DNA of 6,805 bases from contig PMKB01000289.1 of NCBI GenBank assembly GCA_003157595.1, positions 1 through 6,805 on the forward strand, in the 5' to 3' direction. Under the pieces are notes generated by a model. That model saw only the letters and a program-made list of their open reading frames with translations. It made no database searches and was not told the origin of the DNA. The translations under genes and the position numbers were made by a program. Positions 5,296 to 6,805 of this stretch are shown in pieces. The DNA is from Solirubrobacterales bacterium (GTDB lineage Bacteria; Actinomycetota; Thermoleophilia; Solirubrobacterales; Solirubrobacteraceae). The stretch's first letter is position 1, and each line of letters begins with the position of its first letter.

Positions 5296-6342
5296 TCAGC
5301 GCGCGCTCTCGAGCGCCTGCGCCAGGTCCGTCCAGAGGTCCTCGACGTCCTCCAGGCCGACGCTCAGGCGCAGCAGGCCCGGCGGGACCCGCTCGCCTTC
5401 CCAACGCGCGCGGGCCTCGAGCGACGAGGCAACGCCGCCGAGGCTCGTCGCGTTCTCGACCAGCGCGAGCGCCAGCTCCACCCGAGCCGCGCGCTCGCCA
5501 TCGGCGACGTCAAATGAGAGCAGCGGCCCGAACGCGTCGACGTAACGCCGCGCGACGGCGTCGTCTAGTCCCGGATAGCGCACCCGCTCGACGGCCGGAT
5601 GTGTGGCGAGCCGGCGTGCGAGCTCGAGCGCGCTCGACGACTGGCGCTCGACGCGCAGGGCGAGCGTCTTTAGGCCGCGCAGTAGGAGCCACGCCGGATC
5701 GGGGGCGGCGACGATCCCGGTCGCGGTGCGGAACGCGGCCAGGCGCGAGGCGTCCGCAGGTCGCGCACAGCCGACGACGCCGAGCAGCGTGTCGTGGTGG
5801 CCGGCGAGGATCTTGCTCGCGCTGTGAAGCACGAAATCTGCGCCGTGTTCGAGCGGACGCAGAAGCACCGGACTGAGCACCGTGTTGTCGACCACGACGC
5901 GGGCGCCGCCCGCATGCGCGGCAGCGATCGCGGCGTCGAGGTCCGGAAAGCTGAGCATCGGGTTCGAGCACGGCTCGAGCCACACAAGGTCTGCGGGGGG
6001 TGGCGGGGACGTCTGGTCGAAGCCGACGCCCTCGACCCCCCAGCGGCCGAGCTCCCCGCGCAGCAGCGCGACGGTTCCCCAATACCCGCCGTCGGCGACG
6101 GCCACGGTCGCCCCGGGCTCGAGCATCGCCAGCACGAGTGCGGTCGTGGCGCCAGCGCCCGAGGGGAAGAGGAGCGCGTCGCCACCCTCGAGCTCGCCGA
6201 GCAGCCGCTCCGCTTCCAGCCCGACAGGATGGGCGATTCGCTGGTAGTAGATCGGTCCCGGCGTGCCGTCCTCGAAAGCGTGGACCGTCGAGCGGTCGAG
6301 TGCCGGGAGCCGGCCACGCGCGAGCCGCGTCGTCCGTTCCAT
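5296..6342 (-). CDS. PLP-dependent Cys/Met-metabolism (trans-sulfuration family) enzyme
   Basis: A 348-residue fold-type I PLP enzyme of the cystathionine gamma-synthase/gamma-lyase family. Visible family motifs are YYQRIAHPVGLEAE (32-45, the YSRxxNPT region), LFPSGAGATTALVLAML (58-74), DGGYWGT with the PLP-stacking Tyr (84-90), VWLEPCSNPML (120-130), VVVDNTVLSPVLLRPLEHGA (149-168) with the Asp that pairs with the pyridine nitrogen, HSASKILAGHHD (173-184) with Schiff-base Lys177, and LRLSVGLEDVEDLWTDL (324-340). The ATG at 6342 fits the family's N-terminus; the frame stays open to 6450, but those extra residues are Arg-rich without homology. It is slightly shorter than the usual 380-400 residues. 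Reactions in the family include gamma-replacement and beta- or gamma-elimination on cysteine, homocysteine, cystathionine or methionine. Which one applies cannot be told, and no neighbouring sulfur genes help. Confidence 0.9.
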   Translation of the reverse strand: MERTTRLARGRLPALDRSTVHAFEDGTPGPIYYQRIAHPVGLEAERLLGELEGGDALLFPSGAGATTALVLAMLEPGATVAVADGGYWGTVALLRGELGRWGVEGVGFDQTSPPPPADLVWLEPCSNPMLSFPDLDAAIAAAHAGGARVVVDNTVLSPVLLRPLEHGADFVLHSASKILAGHHDTLLGVVGCARPADASRLAAFRTATGIVAAPDPAWLLLRGLKTLALRVERQSSSALELARRLATHPAVERVRYPGLDDAVARRYVDAFGPLLSFDVADGERAARVELALALVENATSLGGVASSLEARARWEGERVPPGLLRLSVGLEDVEDLWTDLAQALESAR

Positions 6343-6584
6343 CGGCCCCAGCTTAGAGCGCCTCTCAAAGCGGCGCCGGCTGCGTCCCACGGCCGGGCGC
6401 AGGCCGCCGGCCGACACGTTGCAGGTGGCTGGCCGGCGCGGGCGCCGCACGAGGGCTGATCAACGCGCGGGCGCTACCGCTACCCTCGGTACCCGGGCGT
6501 GGACCGCTGTGGTCCCCTGACCCTGGCCCGGAGCGTCGCGGCGCCTGTCGGCCGCCGGCGGTAAGAGCAACCAGTACCGCGATC
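6343..6584. other. Divergent intergenic region between the PLP-enzyme and RNA-ligase-like genes
   Basis: Apart from the -10 candidate for the PLP gene, this 242-bp spacer holds TACCCT at 6481-6486, a possible -10 for rightward transcription, and a small inverted repeat GGACC/GGTCC at 6501-6515 that could be an operator half-site pair or a leader hairpin. A 21-codon GTG frame (6499-6564) is open, but I do not consider it a gene. Confidence 0.3.
6350..6355 (-). promoter_or_regulatory. Candidate -10 box TAAGCT for the PLP-enzyme gene
   Basis: On the minus strand TAAGCT ends 7 bases before the ATG at 6342, with GGGGCCG between. It is the same hexamer as in front of the VOC gene. The GGGG is only 3 bases from the ATG, which is too close for a good ribosome binding site, so a leaderless transcript is likely. 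Confidence 0.35.
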
Positions 6585-6805
6585 GTGAGCGAGACCCATC
6601 TCATCCTTCCCGTGCCGGCCGCCGAGCCGGTCGTCGGCGCGCATCGCGCGACCTTGGATCCGAGCGCGCGGGCAGGGGTGCCCGCGCACATCACCGTGCT
6701 CGGGCCGTTCATCGAACGCGGGGCACTCACCCGCGACGACCTGGCCGCGCTGGGCGAACTGTTTGCCGCGACCTCCCCGATCGAGTTCGAACTCGATCGG
6801 GGAGG
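6585..6805 (+). CDS. 2'-5' RNA ligase family (2H phosphoesterase) protein, N-terminal part, runs off right edge
   Basis: The first 73 codons of a protein whose remainder lies beyond the window. It opens SETHLILPVPAAEPVV, then has GVPAHITVLGPFI with the first HxT motif (His35, Thr37), the catalytic signature of 2H phosphoesterases, which carry a second HxT in the missing half. A helix LTRDDLAALGELFAA and the next strand IEFELD follow, as in the family. Members act on RNA 2',3'-cyclic phosphates or related 2'-5' linkages, although many bacterial copies have no known substrate. The start is GTG at 6585 without a visible Shine-Dalgarno. It is divergent from the PLP-enzyme gene across 242 bases. 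The last 34 bases of the window, within this gene, are a perfect palindrome, so the reading of the final codons should be treated with care. Confidence 0.78.
   Translation, partial: MSETHLILPVPAAEPVVGAHRATLDPSARAGVPAHITVLGPFIERGALTRDDLAALGELFAATSPIEFELDRG
6772..6805. repeat. Perfect 34-bp palindrome at the window end
   Basis: Bases 6772-6788 are exactly the reverse complement of 6789-6805, with no central spacer (centre TTC|GAA). It lies in the RNA-ligase-like reading frame and touches the right end of the window. It may be a fold-back assembly artefact, or a real palindrome that happens to read through as IEFELDRG. Confidence 0.85.

Noticed and set aside
6343..6450. N-terminal extension of the PLP enzyme to the ATG at 6450
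   Set aside because: The extra 36 residues are Arg-rich without homology; the ATG at 6342 matches the expected family N-terminus and has a -10-like hexamer just upstream.
6499..6564. 21-codon GTG frame downstream of TACCCT
   Set aside because: Too short, no ribosome binding site, no recognisable peptide; such frames are expected by chance in this composition.
6365..6603. Minus-strand frame starting MRWVSLTIAVLVALTAGG, resembling a signal peptide
   Set aside because: It lies antisense to the start of the 2'-5' RNA ligase-like gene and its promoter region, the rest is Pro/Arg/Gly-rich low complexity, and GGAAGG abuts the ATG with no spacing. A small secreted peptide is not excluded but is unsupported.

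Overview
The window is GC-rich DNA from a bacterium, most likely a high-GC actinobacterium. The class Thermoleophilia (Solirubrobacterales or Gaiellales type) is my best guess. This rests on codon use, frequent GTG and TTG starts, starts lacking Shine-Dalgarno sites but preceded by a TAnnnT hexamer, and the flavour of several proteins (a secreted RTX-like protein with a Cys pair, a PASTA-like secreted protein, a methyltransferase with a coiled-coil tail). The taxonomy is inference from pattern memory, not a search.

Left part, minus strand (1-1369): the end of a sugar-acid catabolic operon. Reading in the direction of transcription there is a decayed aldo/keto reductase N-terminus, a decayed short-chain dehydrogenase (SDR), an intact KDPG aldolase (eda) and a PfkB-family sugar kinase (probably KDG kinase) that runs off the left edge. 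The aldolase start overlaps the SDR stop (TTGA) and the kinase start overlaps the aldolase stop (GTGA). Kinase plus aldolase would convert 2-keto-3-deoxygluconate to pyruvate and glyceraldehyde-3-phosphate. The two upstream oxidoreductases survive only as fused fragments with frame breaks. About 275 bases upstream of them (1370-1644) hold no recognisable gene.

Middle part: on the plus strand, a class I SAM methyltransferase (1660-2676) is followed closely by a secreted RTX-like calcium-binding protein (2718-3284). That gene ends inside a three-copy imperfect tandem repeat of about 33 bp (3267-3365). It converges on a minus-strand YsnE-like GNAT acetyltransferase (3420-3905). The acetyltransferase is divergent from a plus-strand VOC/glyoxalase-like protein (4003-4440), which is followed by a secreted PASTA-like protein (4513-5223).

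Right part: a PLP-dependent enzyme of the Cys/Met trans-sulfuration family lies on the minus strand (5296-6342) and converges on the PASTA-like gene over a hairpin-forming spacer. It is divergent from a 2'-5' RNA ligase-like 2H phosphoesterase (6585 onward) that runs off the right edge. The last 34 bases of the window form a perfect palindrome inside that gene.

Most of the window is ordinary chromosomal housekeeping and accessory content. I see no defence system, mobile element, CRISPR array or RNA gene. The parts most worth a second look are the chimeric oxidoreductase remnant, the tandem repeat at the RTX gene's 3' end, the terminal palindrome and the apparently leaderless promoters.
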